This document shows positions 53,201 through 62,039 of a stretch of DNA of 64,000 bases, piece after piece. Both the position numbers and the translations under genes were made by a program. Source of the stretch: Spirosoma oryzicola. GTDB taxonomy: Bacteria; Bacteroidota; Bacteroidia; Cytophagales; Spirosomataceae. The notes under the pieces were generated by a model. That model ran no database searches, was not told the DNA's origin, and saw nothing but the letters and a program-made list of their open reading frames with translations. The stretch spans positions 3,860,501-3,924,500 of the forward strand of contig NZ_CP089538.1 in the NCBI RefSeq assembly GCF_021233055.1, written 5' to 3'. Numbering within the stretch: position 1 is the stretch's first letter; each line of letters starts with the position of its first letter.

Positions 53201-53302
53201 CCCGCGCGACGAGATACGGGGTGATTTGTTGAAAGCAAAATGGGCGCGGTAAATAAGCGCCAGCGCGTCTAACAGAAAGAGTTTTTTTTGTGGTTTGGCC
53301 AT
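50204..53302 (-). CDS. polA: DNA polymerase I
   Basis: 1032 residues, about 100 longer than the E. coli enzyme. The 5'-3' exonuclease occupies about 1-290 (LFLLDALALIYRAHFAF; LMGDSVDNIPGIPGVGEKTA). A Pro/Ala/Ser/Lys-rich linker of about 150 residues (about 290-440) has no known domain. The 3'-5' exonuclease carries its DEDDy residues: FDSETT at about 463, NLKYD and YAGEDADI, so proofreading should work. Polymerase motifs: DYSQIELR at about 808, RRKAKTINFGIIYG and HDELVFD at about 985. It fills gaps and removes RNA primers. Isolated gene; dnaE lies 2 kb upstream. Confidence 0.97.
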   Translation of the reverse strand: MAKPQKKLFLLDALALIYRAHFAFNKSPRISSRGVNTSAIFGFMNAMIEVLTKEKPTHIGVAFDSSKKTFRHEQFPLYKATRQSQPEDISVATPYIKKIVEAMQIPILILEGYEADDIIGTIAKKAALADFEVYMMTPDKDYGQLVEEHVHIYKPAFMGKPAEKLGVSEVLERWQIERIDQVTDMLGLMGDSVDNIPGIPGVGEKTAQKLIADFGSVENLIANADQLKGKLKENVVNYGQQGLLSKQLATIHLDVPVAFDEDLLRHTEYDKPRLSALLDELEFRQMKTRLLGPNYDESPAADSPKKPASGQMDLFNSPGGDAPAFLPFPNMGRSGDPALNPSGAEDLPFDFGSVGNAPAASEPVEKPKTKAKRTSVKAPVASASAATPDVVTDSSTIEGAEKVTAEPDQPAYLDVYPDYEIDENQPERRKTITSVKHDYRLVDTPELRASLVHYLSLQESICFDSETTAIDPVEADLVGLSFSYRTGEAFYVPVPENREEAQAIVDQFKPVFENPAIGKIGQNLKYDLLMLKKYGVEVQGKLFDTMIAHYLIEPEMRHNMDMMAMTYLNYQPVEIESLIGKKGKGQLSMRDVEVQKVVEYAGEDADITLQLKETFAPRLEKDNLHKLFDQVEMPLVQVLTDLELEGITIDTNALAELSATLDTDMRQVQQEIFAIAGDSFNIGSPKQLGEILFDKLKLDKNAKKTKTGQYATGEEVLSKLEEEHEIARKILDYRELIKLKNTYVDALPLLISKRTGRIHTSFNQAVASTGRLSSANPNLQNIPIRTPRGQEIRKAFVPRGPEFLIMSADYSQIELRIMAAFSGDQTMLDAFNNGVDIHTQTASKVFHVPISEVTGDMRRKAKTINFGIIYGISSFGLAQRLKIPRKEAAQIIEEYFGEFPAVKAYMDQSIEKARGFGYAETILGRRRYLRDINSRNVTDRMFAERNAVNAPIQGSAADMLKIAMIRIHEFMQAERLKSKMILTVHDELVFDAHRDEIDLLRERVNDIMKNAIPMAVQMETGIGTGENWLLAH

Positions 53303-53457
53303 TATACAGGTCGCAAGTCAAGGCGCCAAAGGTCGAAAGTCTTACGGACAATCGCGCGATGTGAACCCGACAAATTGATGGTCAGAGCTGATTATACCCT
53401 ATAAACACAACAGTCCGCATTGGGTTTTGATTCCGGTCAAGTCTGTCTTTAAAACAG

Positions 53458-53489
53458 AACAAGCCGCTCTAGTTGGGGAGCGGCTTGTT
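53458..53489 (-). terminator. Terminator of the fasciclin gene
   Basis: AACAAGCCGCTC / GAGCGGCTTGTT with an 8-base loop; a T-rich tail follows on the minus strand. Confidence 0.82.
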
Positions 53490-53515
53490 GGCAAAATGAG
53501 TATCGAATTAGTCGA

Positions 53516-54556
53516 CTACGGAAGCAGTAACCGATCAATGATATGCACAACACCATTCGACGCCGTGATGTCAGGACCTGTAATGTTAGAAGCCGAAGTA
53601 CCGTTGCTCTTACCTGTTACTGTCACGCCCGTTGTGCTAACACCGGCTGTCAGGATCGATCCGGGCAGCGCCGTCGACAGGCTAGATGCATTGGTAATCA
53701 ACGGGGTGTATAAGCGGTTGTTAGGAACGATGTGATAAGCCAGTATTTGTTGAAGTTGCGCTACGGGTAACGCACTGACAGCCGCTACCGATGTCAGGCT
53801 AGGCACCGACGCCGTAAAGGCCGCATCGGTCGGCGCAAATACTGTGATCGGTCCGCCCGACGTAGCCGTTAACGAGCTAACCAGCCCGGCCCGGGTCACA
53901 GCGGCATTCAAGTACGTGAATGAAGCTGTCGGCAGGATGGTTGGAATACCTTGAATGGTCGTAGCGACATCACCGAAAACAGGCGGCAACAGCACCCGAT
54001 CAATAGCGTGTACGATCCCGTTGCTGGCTTCCCCACTGGTCGAAACCACGCGAGCGCCGTTTACCGAAATAGCCGTAGCGGAAGTCGCTGTAGTAGACGT
54101 TGCCGATGTAGAGGCTCCTTTGGTAATGTAAAGCGTTCCTCCTGACAGCGTTTGCACGGGTGTGTTGACCGCCGTAGGAATAGCCGACGCCGTAAGCTTG
54201 CTGGTCAGTATGTGGTACTGAATGACGGCGGTTAGTAATGTAGCAGGAGCCGCTTTGATTGCGTTCGTATCTGCATACCCAAACGCCTGAAAAGCCGCGT
54301 TGGTCGGTGCGAAAACAGTGTAGTTGCCCGCTTGACTCAACGCTCCACTCAGCCCGGCCTGCCGCACAGCCGTTCGGAAGATCGTAAACTGATTTGATGA
54401 TCCATTACCGTTGTTGATCAGATCGTTGACCGTCGATGGTGTTGGTGTGCTGTCGTCGTTTTTCTTACAGGCTGAAAACGAGAGAAGGAGAACGACGAAC
54501 AGAGCCGGTAGCAGACTCCACGCTCGTTCACGAGACGAGTGGTGATTGGAAACCAT
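53516..54556 (-). CDS. Lipoprotein with two fasciclin (FAS1) domains
   Basis: 346 residues from MVSNHHSSRERAWSLL; a longer frame from 54586 adds ten residues. Lipobox in VLLLSFSAC, followed by a Ser/Thr/Pro linker. Domain 1 about 50-190 (TIFRTAVRQAGL, YTVFAPTNAAFQAFG, GIVHAIDRVLLP); domain 2 about 205-346 (FTYLNAAVTRAGL, ITVFAPTDAAFTAS, GVVHIIDRLLLP). FAS1 domains mediate adhesion between cells or to polymers. Outer-membrane anchored. Two copies in tandem are common in Bacteroidota. Confidence 0.93.
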   Translation of the reverse strand: MVSNHHSSRERAWSLLPALFVVLLLSFSACKKNDDSTPTPSTVNDLINNGNGSSNQFTIFRTAVRQAGLSGALSQAGNYTVFAPTNAAFQAFGYADTNAIKAAPATLLTAVIQYHILTSKLTASAIPTAVNTPVQTLSGGTLYITKGASTSATSTTATSATAISVNGARVVSTSGEASNGIVHAIDRVLLPPVFGDVATTIQGIPTILPTASFTYLNAAVTRAGLVSSLTATSGGPITVFAPTDAAFTASVPSLTSVAAVSALPVAQLQQILAYHIVPNNRLYTPLITNASSLSTALPGSILTAGVSTTGVTVTGKSNGTSASNITGPDITASNGVVHIIDRLLLP

Positions 54557-54787
54557 GATAGATTTGGGGTTAGAGAACAAACACAAGGATTTGTTTGCAT
54601 TCGTTCTGTAAAGGAACGAGGGTTTATTTGTTTTGTTCTTACGCCCACCCTGATATTTATCAGGCGTTGTCTTAATACTTAGTTTGAGGTATCAGTTGAC
54701 ACTATAGAGAAGGATCCCACACCGAATCAGCAAACTATCCGTGCTTTCAACCGTTCTGATAACAGTATTTTTCCTAGTTCAGCCATC

Positions 54788-55231
54788 ATGATTCGCCCTC
54801 TGCTCCTAATTAGTCTCGCGCTGGCCTGTAGCTGTCAGAATCGTTCGTCCAATGAATCCGCAGCCACTCAGTCGACCAGCCCATCCGTTGCTCCTGACAC
54901 GCTGTGCTTTCAGCAAATTATGGGGCGAGATACCACAACCCTTCGCTTGATCACGCATGAAGCAACCGCAACCGGATTCCTGGACATTAACCCCTACGAG
55001 AAAGACCGGGCAAAAGGATCGATTCAGGGTACGGTCAAGGGTAACCAAATTCAGGCAACCTGGGACCGGTCTGGCGAAGGCGTAACACAACGCCATGCGC
55101 TCGACTTTACGCTCAAAGCGGATGCCATCACCTGGTACGAAGGCGAACGGGTCGAAAAACAGGGTGTATGGGTATTGAAAGAACCCAACAAGGGCTACGC
55201 GTACGTGCTGACAAAGACCGACTGCCCCTGA
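54788..55231 (+). CDS. Small lipoprotein of unknown function
   Basis: 147 residues with lipobox SLALACSC after MIRPLLLI. The mature part starts with a Ser/Thr-rich stretch, then a compact beta-rich domain: LCFQQIMGRDTTTLRLITHE, GSIQGTVKGNQIQATWDRSG, ALDFTLKADAITWYEGERV. The repeated G-x-I-x-G-T-x-x-G pattern suggests a barrel that packs short strands. It is convergent with dnaE, only 9 bases from its stop, with no terminator visible between them. Confidence 0.75.
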   Translation: MIRPLLLISLALACSCQNRSSNESAATQSTSPSVAPDTLCFQQIMGRDTTTLRLITHEATATGFLDINPYEKDRAKGSIQGTVKGNQIQATWDRSGEGVTQRHALDFTLKADAITWYEGERVEKQGVWVLKEPNKGYAYVLTKTDCP

Positions 55232-55240
55232 CCCCCGCTC

Positions 55241-58200
55241 CTACGCCACCTTACAGCTTACGCCGTCCATCGCTTCCAACGCCCGAAGAAATGTGTTAGC
55301 CGGAAAAACTTTTAACGTCCGCGACTGTAAACTGACCTCAAGGCGTTCGGTAGGATCGACAACATTGAGCGACAACGTACAGGTACCCGGATGCGCATTG
55401 ACCAGTTCATTGATCTGAGCAATCAACTGGGCATTCAGCACATCGAGTGTCAGCGACACCTTGATTTCTTTGCAGAATTTTTCGCGCATGTCGTTCAGCA
55501 AACGAATATTCGTGGCCTTAAACTCCAGCTGATCAGAGTTCCAGCGATTCTGCGTTTTACCCGTGATGTGCAGGAAGCGACCAACATCGATATACTGACC
55601 CATCCGCACATAATCGTCACCGAAGAGGGCTAGTTCTACCGCCGTGCTGTAATCTTCGATCTTAAAAATGCAGAACGGGTTACCGTTTTTGGCGATCTTC
55701 GTTTGCATCGACGACACAATACCCGCTACCTTGATTTCGGGCGACTTGACTTCAAAAATCTTGTCTAACGTGCAGTTGCAGAAGCCATCGAGTTCGAGTT
55801 TGAATTCGTCCAGTGGGTGCCCCGTGATGTAGAAACCGACGACATCTTTCTCGAATTTAAGCTTTTCGATCTGGTTCCACTGCGGTACGGTCGGTGGTTT
55901 AGGGCGGCTGAGCATGGGTTCACCTCCCATCATGGCACCAAATAGCGACTGTTGAGCGGCTGCTTTCTCGGTATGGTAATTGTTGGCGTAACGAATAATT
56001 TTCTCCAGAAAAGGCGATGTATCGCCTTCGCCCAGATCAAAATATTGCGCCCGGTGGTATTCGTCAATGCTATCGAATGCGCCCGCGTAAGCCAGCGATT
56101 CCCACGTTTTTTTATTGACGGTGCGCAGATTAACCCGAATGGCAAAATCGAAAATATCCTTGTACGCCCCACCGGCTATTCGTTCTTCGATAACGGCTTC
56201 AACGGCGGCATCACCCGCTCCTTTGATACCACCAAGTCCAAACCGGATTTCGCCTTTCTGGTTTACGCCAAACACGCGCTCCGATTCGTTCACGTCGGGG
56301 CCGAGTACCGGAATACCCAGGTTTTTACACTCTTCGAGGAAGAACGTAATTTTTTCAATGTTGCCCAGGCAGCTCGTCAATACGGCAGCCATGTATTCCG
56401 ACCGATAGTAGGTTTTAAGGTAAGCAGTCTGGTACGCAACGAAGGCGTAACAGGTTGAGTGCGACTTGTTGAAGGCGTACGACGCAAATGCTTCCCAGTC
56501 CGTCCAGACTTTCTCGCAGGTTTTCAAATTCAGTTTGTTGGCCGAACAGCCATCCATGAATTTGCCCTTCATCTTGTCAAGCGTCGCGCGGTCTTTCTTA
56601 CCCATCGCTTTCCGCAGTACGTCGGCGTCCCCCTTCGTGAAGTTGCCGAGCTTCTGCGACAGCAGCATCAGCTGCTCCTGGTATACCGTAATGCCGTACG
56701 TATCCGCCAGAAACTCTTCCATTTCGGGAAGGTCGTATTTGACTTCTTCGCGACCGTGCTTGCGGTTGATGTAATTCGGGATGTATTGAATCGGACCCGG
56801 ACGATACAGGGCGTTCATGGCAATGAGGTCCTCAAAGCGGTCAGGCTTCAGGTCCTTCATGTGCTTTTTCATTCCGTCGGATTCGAACTGGAAAATCGCA
56901 TTGGTTTCACCCCGCTGAAACAGTTCGTACGCTTTCGGATCGTCCAGTGGAATGTCGTCGATACCGGTTTCGACACCATTGACGAACAAACCGCCGTGGT
57001 TTTGCTTGATAAGCCGCAGACACTCCTTGATGATCGTCAGGTTGCGCAGCCCCAGAAAGTCCATCTTGATAACGCCCGCGTCTTCAATGACTTTTCCTTC
57101 GTACTGCGTGATGATCAGGTTGGTATCTTTCGAGGTCGAAACGGGTACGATGTTCGATAAGTCGTCGGGGGCAATGATGATTCCCGCAGCATGGACGCCC
57201 GTGTTCCGCACTGTACCTTCCAGCCGACGCGCCTGTTGCAATACGTTCTGCACTTTCTCGGTATCGATCAGCTTCATGGTTCGACCCACGTTCTGATCGC
57301 CCGATTCCAGCGCCCGCATTCGTCGCACATTCTCAACCTCCTCCGGCTGAATCACGTTGGCTAGTCCGCCGGGGCCGTCGATAGGATCTTCGAAAATCCG
57401 ACGGAGGGTCATGTTGTAGGTCGGCTTGTCGGGTACAAGCTTGGCCAGCGCGTTGGCATCCGACAAGGGTAGGTCCATTACCCGGCTCACGTCTTTAATA
57501 GCCGATTTGGCCGCCATCGTACCATAGGTAACAATAGCCGCTACCTGCTGTTTCCCGTACTTATCAACTACGTAGTCAATTACCCGCTGACGACCTTCAT
57601 CGTCAAAGTCAGTATCAATATCGGGCATTGACTTCCGGTCGGGGTTAAGGAACCGCTCGAACAGCAAGTCGTATTTAATGGGGTCAATGTTGGTAATACC
57701 GATGCAATAGGCCACGGCGCTTCCGGCGGCACTTCCCCGACCAGGACCCACCATTACGCCCAGATCACGACCAGCCTTGATGAAATCGGCCACGATAAGA
57801 AAGTACCCGGCAAAACCCATTGTCTTGATCGTAAACAATTCGAAGTCAAGGCGCTCCTGGGCGGTCTGATCAATGTCACCCCAGCGTTCTTTGGCACCGG
57901 TATAGGTCAAGTGCTTGAGGTACTCCCACTGGTTGGCAACGTCGTCGGTATGAATCTGAAACTCCCTTGGGATCGGGAAGTTGGGCAATAAAATGTCACG
58001 CTTGAGCTTCAAGACTTCGACCTTATCGACAATCTCGTTGGTATTGTCGATGGCTTCGGGCAGGTCATGGAACAGCGTCGTCATCTCCTGCGTGTTCTTG
58101 AAATAGAACTGATCGGAGAAAAACGCAAAGCGCGTATTTTTAGGCATTGCTTCATCGTCGTTGAATTCCTTCATCGACGGTGTGCTTTGCTTCTCGCCCG

Positions 58201-58876
58201 TGTTCACACACAGCAGAATATCGTGGGCAACCCAATCGTCACGGTCAACGTAGTGCGAATCGTTCGACGCGATGATCTTGACGTTGTATTTGCGGGCGAG
58301 CTTGACCAGCACTTCGTTGGCTTTGATCTGGTCAGGAATCTCATGCCGCTGTAGCTCAACGTAATAATCTTCACCAAAGCGGTCGAGCCACCATTTGAAT
58401 TCGGCTTCTCCGGCTTCTTCGCCTTTTTTAAGGATCGTTTTCGGCACGATGGCCCCGATGCAGCAGGTCGTTGCAATCAGCCCTTCCTTATACTTGTCGA
58501 TTAGTTCCTTGGTTACCCGTGGATACTTGCCGTACAAGCCTTCCATGTACCCCAGCGAGCAAAGCTTCGCCAGATTTTTGTACCCCTGCGGGTTCTTCGC
58601 CAGCAGCAGCTGGTGATACCGAATATCTTTTTGCTCTTTGGTGAACTGCTTACGCGTATGGTCCTCTACCACGTAAAACTCACAGCCAACAATGGGTTTG
58701 ATCCCTTGCTTGCTCGCTTCGGCCACAAACTCAAAAACGCCGAACATATTACCATGATCGGTGATCGCTACGGCGGGCATATTGTCACCTTTAGCCTTCT
58801 TAATCAGCTTCTTGATGTCAGCCTGCCCGTCGAGCAGCGAGTATTGAGTGTGGGTATGGAGATGAGAGAATTGCAT
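55241..58876 (-). CDS. dnaE: DNA polymerase III alpha subunit
   Basis: 1211 residues from MQFSHLHTHTQYSLLDGQ; the frame extends 12 codons upstream to 58912 but the family begins at this Met. PHP domain with metal-binding His5, His7 and His9 at the very start; the palm with GPGRGSAAGSAVAYC and catalytic Asp residues in PDIDTDFDDEGR at about 418-428. Tandem HhH, OB fold (KVAGIVSSMQTKI, ICIFKIEDYS-type) and the C-terminal region follow. It is the replicative polymerase subunit, working with the beta clamp and tau complex. Single-copy gene, not in an operon. Confidence 0.97.
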   Translation of the reverse strand: MQFSHLHTHTQYSLLDGQADIKKLIKKAKGDNMPAVAITDHGNMFGVFEFVAEASKQGIKPIVGCEFYVVEDHTRKQFTKEQKDIRYHQLLLAKNPQGYKNLAKLCSLGYMEGLYGKYPRVTKELIDKYKEGLIATTCCIGAIVPKTILKKGEEAGEAEFKWWLDRFGEDYYVELQRHEIPDQIKANEVLVKLARKYNVKIIASNDSHYVDRDDWVAHDILLCVNTGEKQSTPSMKEFNDDEAMPKNTRFAFFSDQFYFKNTQEMTTLFHDLPEAIDNTNEIVDKVEVLKLKRDILLPNFPIPREFQIHTDDVANQWEYLKHLTYTGAKERWGDIDQTAQERLDFELFTIKTMGFAGYFLIVADFIKAGRDLGVMVGPGRGSAAGSAVAYCIGITNIDPIKYDLLFERFLNPDRKSMPDIDTDFDDEGRQRVIDYVVDKYGKQQVAAIVTYGTMAAKSAIKDVSRVMDLPLSDANALAKLVPDKPTYNMTLRRIFEDPIDGPGGLANVIQPEEVENVRRMRALESGDQNVGRTMKLIDTEKVQNVLQQARRLEGTVRNTGVHAAGIIIAPDDLSNIVPVSTSKDTNLIITQYEGKVIEDAGVIKMDFLGLRNLTIIKECLRLIKQNHGGLFVNGVETGIDDIPLDDPKAYELFQRGETNAIFQFESDGMKKHMKDLKPDRFEDLIAMNALYRPGPIQYIPNYINRKHGREEVKYDLPEMEEFLADTYGITVYQEQLMLLSQKLGNFTKGDADVLRKAMGKKDRATLDKMKGKFMDGCSANKLNLKTCEKVWTDWEAFASYAFNKSHSTCYAFVAYQTAYLKTYYRSEYMAAVLTSCLGNIEKITFFLEECKNLGIPVLGPDVNESERVFGVNQKGEIRFGLGGIKGAGDAAVEAVIEERIAGGAYKDIFDFAIRVNLRTVNKKTWESLAYAGAFDSIDEYHRAQYFDLGEGDTSPFLEKIIRYANNYHTEKAAAQQSLFGAMMGGEPMLSRPKPPTVPQWNQIEKLKFEKDVVGFYITGHPLDEFKLELDGFCNCTLDKIFEVKSPEIKVAGIVSSMQTKIAKNGNPFCIFKIEDYSTAVELALFGDDYVRMGQYIDVGRFLHITGKTQNRWNSDQLEFKATNIRLLNDMREKFCKEIKVSLTLDVLNAQLIAQINELVNAHPGTCTLSLNVVDPTERLEVSLQSRTLKVFPANTFLRALEAMDGVSCKVA

Positions 58877-59190
58877 AACTGGTCCGCAGATTACTGGGTT
58901 AAAAATAGCCACATTACACGGGTAACAGGCAACGATGAGCGCAGAATTTTAGAAAGATTCTGCTAATGGACTGATTGACAACCGCGTGTAGATAACCACA
59001 TCATACCCCAAAAAAATTCACCCCACCGGTAGCCAGTGAGGTGATTTTAACCAGAGCAATCTCGTTTTCTGCGTGACGACAACGCGTGGCGGCAACAGGC
59101 TTTACCAGCCCGTCCGTTGACCAGCGTTTTCGAGGTATTCCTAAAAACTCCCGATTTTGTTCTTGGATTCAGTTCGTTGCCTGTTCAGGT
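58877..59190. other. Gap with dnaE promoter region and a terminator
   Basis: About 310 bases. The part next to 58876 holds the dnaE leader. Near 59010-59046 a hairpin can stop the gene at 59191-59511. No gene is seen. Confidence 0.5.
59010..59046 (-). terminator. Terminator of the gene at 59191-59511
   Basis: On the minus strand TCACC-T-CACTGG, loop CTA, CCGGTG-GG-GGTGA, with the final T-run ATTTTTTT (A-run at 59010-59016 on the plus strand). Confidence 0.65.
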
Positions 59191-59511
59191 TCAGTAGCCT
59201 TCGTCAGTAACCAGATAATAGGCCCGGCTTTCGGTCTGCTGGTTAGCCGTCTGAACCGTTACGGTCAACCATTCCACATGACTGTAGTCGTTGAAAGGAG
59301 CACTGTGGCTCTCCGTAACCTGCCCATTCTGTTCGCTCACTTGTTGCGTGATAGCGGCTATGGCTTCTTCCCGGGAGGAGAAACTACCCAGCAGATCACC
59401 CAGTTCAAGACCCGTTTCTTCATCAGGCAATTCTCCATTAAGACTGGAAATGGGCGATTCCGGCAATGCTACGGCCTGAAAACCGGGGTTTGCATACAAT
59501 TCGATGAGCAT
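59191..59511 (-). CDS. Hypothetical protein, 106 residues
   Basis: Soluble, acidic, without signal peptide. One amphipathic helix (SSREEAIAAITQQVSEQN) and then beta-strands (HVEWLTVTVQTANQQ, SRAYYLVTDEGY). The pattern 'GLELGDLLGSFSSREEAIAAI' suggests a small alpha/beta module. No family recognised. It has a possible terminator behind it and stands alone. Confidence 0.6.
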   Translation of the reverse strand: MLIELYANPGFQAVALPESPISSLNGELPDEETGLELGDLLGSFSSREEAIAAITQQVSEQNGQVTESHSAPFNDYSHVEWLTVTVQTANQQTESRAYYLVTDEGY

Positions 59512-59723
59512 ATTACTGAACGATTGATATTCGATTGTGTGAGGTGCCCGTCGGGCCTGGTGTAGCCTACTGGCTCCATTAACAACTCAGCAGACAAAAG
59601 AGTGTTAGTAGAATTGGTTCATAAATCAGAAATTCTGGTCTTCTATTCAAAAGATAAGTCAGCTAGTAACTCCTTGCCAATTGAGGGACGACAAGAAGCC
59701 CCAATCTATCATAAATCGACAAT

Positions 59724-60095
59724 TTATTGATTCATGCGATGGACTAACGTTCGTATAAGTTCGTCAGCATGAGTTGTATAACCACCCTTTTTCCACCGTA
59801 ACGTATTTGGATGGCAGATTTGATACGTGTGCGTAGGTAATCTGCCTGTGGCAATAAGTTGATCTCCCACTACTTTTGGTCTGAATAGTACATTATAGTA
59901 CATTCTCATAAGCTCAGTAATCTGTTTAGATACTTTACAAATCGGCAGACAACGCTTACGGTCGTCAAAACGAATGAACACAACGGGATTATAGCGTTTG
60001 GCTCTGTCGCGATCGGACAGCAATCTACCCTTTTTTGGGCGTCTATATACTTGACAAACACGGCACGGCGTTTGATAGAAAACGTTTCGATACAA
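59724..60095 (-). CDS. Possible small Cys-containing protein
   Basis: 123 codons on the minus strand, with CRVC near the start and several basic stretches (YRRPKKGRLLSDRDRAKRYN). It ends at 59724 with RTLVHRMNQ. Its start lies only 15 bases from the start of the divergent lipoprotein gene (60111), which leaves no room for two promoters, so either the true start is further in or the frame is not a gene. No family recognised. Low confidence. Confidence 0.35.
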   Translation of the reverse strand: MYRNVFYQTPCRVCQVYRRPKKGRLLSDRDRAKRYNPVVFIRFDDRKRCLPICKVSKQITELMRMYYNVLFRPKVVGDQLIATGRLPTHTYQICHPNTLRWKKGGYTTHADELIRTLVHRMNQ

Positions 60096-60110
60096 CCCAC
60101 ATAGTCAATC

Positions 60111-60620
60111 ATGAATACTCAACATACTTTCCGGTCAGTCCGTACGTTGCTGATAGTCGCATCGGTCGTCGGCTCGTTAACGACTGCCTGTAAGAAATCT
60201 TCATCGGATCCTGATGTTGACCCCCGCGATCAGTACGTCGGTACATACAACGGAGGTGATCGGGGTTACCAAAGCATCATCACCATCGGTTCGATACCAC
60301 TGAATGCCGAATACGGCGCGGCTAGTATCATCGTTACAAAAGGCTCCGGTTCAAAAGAAATTTATATCGAAGCACCGCAGCAATCGCTCAAGGTAACCGC
60401 AGAACTGAACGGCAGCGATTTTACGGTAATCGACAAATCCAGTAGCCAGATTTTTATACCACCCAACAATACCTACACCGGAAGCTATCAGGCAACGGGT
60501 GTGTTTGGTGTCGATCAGGCAACGGGAAAAAACTCAGTTGCCCTCAGGGCCACAACCCAAACGCTGGAAAAAGGAACGTCCATCAGCCGGTCTGAACTCT
60601 TCACTGGCTCACGAAATTAA
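60111..60620 (+). CDS. Lipoprotein of unknown function
   Basis: 169 residues with lipobox SLTTAC (LLIVASVVGSLTTACKKSS). The mature domain is beta-rich: DQYVGTYNGGDRGYQSIITI, KGSGSKEIYIEAPQQSLKVT, NTYTGSYQATGVFGVDQATG. Such small 'YxGTYxG' lipoproteins are frequent in Cytophagales and have no assigned job. Followed by the serine hydrolase gene 35 bases on, likely one transcript. Confidence 0.75.
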   Translation: MNTQHTFRSVRTLLIVASVVGSLTTACKKSSSDPDVDPRDQYVGTYNGGDRGYQSIITIGSIPLNAEYGAASIIVTKGSGSKEIYIEAPQQSLKVTAELNGSDFTVIDKSSSQIFIPPNNTYTGSYQATGVFGVDQATGKNSVALRATTQTLEKGTSISRSELFTGSRN

Positions 60621-60655
60621 TTATCTTCGTACCGGTTCCTAGATCCGGTTCTTCC

Positions 60656-61978
60656 ATGAAAAAAATCATCCTGACCGGCCTGATAGCCGGTCTTTTTTTG
60701 TCGTCCTGGGCGCAATCAACGCTCCCACGCTCTACCGCTACTCAGGCTATTGCTAAGCAGACGATCTTGCAGGAAGCCTCGGCCGAATCCGTCGGTATGA
60801 GTACCACCCGACTGCAACGAATGGATGCTGTTATCAACGATTACGTTGCCCAAGGTCGTCAGGCGGGGGTGGCCGTGCTGGTTGCGCGCAATGGCAGAAT
60901 TGTCTACCACAAAGCGTACGGTCAGGATGACATTCGAACGAAAACGCCCCTCAAACGCGACGCTATTTTTCGCATTGCGTCGCAGACCAAAGCAATCACG
61001 AGTATCGGCCTGATGATGCTGTTCGAAGAAGGAAAATTTTTGCTCGATGACCCGATTTCGAAATACATTCCGGCCTTTAAGAATCCTAAGGTGCTGGACA
61101 AGTACAACGAGAAAGATACGACCTACACGACGGTTCCGGCCAAGCGCGAGATCACCATTCGTCACCTGCTGACACACACCTCCGGCATTAGTTACCCCAG
61201 CATTGGCACCAAAGAAGCTGTCGCGATTTACGCTAAAAAAGACATTCCGAGTGGTATCGGGGCACCCGGCGGTACGCTGGCCGAAGCCATGAACCGATTG
61301 GCCTCGCTACCTTTGATTCATCAACCCGGCGACCGCTGGACTTACGGCTTGAGTGTCGACGTTGCTGGTTATTTGATCGAACTGCTTTCCGGTCAGACCC
61401 TCGACCAATTCCTGCGTACCCGGTTGTTTGAGCCGCTAGGTATGAACGATACCTATTTTTACCTGCCTGCGCAAAAGCAGGATCGCCTGACGAACTTGTA
61501 CACCGAAGACTCTAGCACCAAAGTACGGCTGCTCCCATCGCTTAACGGGATTTCGGCTGACTATCCAACGCAAACCGGGACATATTATTCGGGCGGGGCG
61601 GGTCTTTCGTCTACCCTGTACGATTACGCTATTTTTCTGCAAATGATGCTGAACGGTGGTGAGTATAACGGCAAACGTTTCCTTAGCCCAACGACAGTAC
61701 GATTGATCACAACCAATCAGATTGGCGATCTGAATCAGGGAGCCAACAAGTTCGGCCTGGGCTTTTCCATCACCTCCGAACGCAGCGCGACTCGCTTACC
61801 CGTTTCGCAGGGCTCGTTCGATTGGGGCGGTTTCTTCGGCACAACGTATTGGGTTGATCCGAAAGAAGGCATTGTTGGTTTACTCTACACGCAGAAAGTA
61901 CCGAACAGCTACGGTGACCTGAACGATAAATTCAAAGTGCTGGTCTATCAGGCGATTACCCAGATGCAGGAAAGATAA
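60656..61978 (+). CDS. Exported serine hydrolase (class C beta-lactamase family)
   Basis: 440 residues with signal peptide ending SSWAQ. Serine nucleophile Ser109 and Lys112 in IASQTK; second motif Y230-x-S in WTYGLSVDVAGYL; the third region reads SVSQGSFDWGGFFGTTYW, where HxG or KTG would be expected. Relatives include D-Ala-D-Ala carboxypeptidases, EstB-type esterases and inactive paralogues. Periplasmic. Substrate unknown. Same strand as, and close behind, the lipoprotein gene. Confidence 0.9.
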   Translation: MKKIILTGLIAGLFLSSWAQSTLPRSTATQAIAKQTILQEASAESVGMSTTRLQRMDAVINDYVAQGRQAGVAVLVARNGRIVYHKAYGQDDIRTKTPLKRDAIFRIASQTKAITSIGLMMLFEEGKFLLDDPISKYIPAFKNPKVLDKYNEKDTTYTTVPAKREITIRHLLTHTSGISYPSIGTKEAVAIYAKKDIPSGIGAPGGTLAEAMNRLASLPLIHQPGDRWTYGLSVDVAGYLIELLSGQTLDQFLRTRLFEPLGMNDTYFYLPAQKQDRLTNLYTEDSSTKVRLLPSLNGISADYPTQTGTYYSGGAGLSSTLYDYAIFLQMMLNGGEYNGKRFLSPTTVRLITTNQIGDLNQGANKFGLGFSITSERSATRLPVSQGSFDWGGFFGTTYWVDPKEGIVGLLYTQKVPNSYGDLNDKFKVLVYQAITQMQER

Positions 61979-62039
61979 GTTCACCAAGCGCCGTGATAAG
62001 CAGAACGGTAGGAATCAGGCATTGGCTACTTTTCCGGTT

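Noticed and set aside
56459..57160. 233-codon frame opposite dnaE
   Set aside because: Antisense shadow of the polymerase III palm region.
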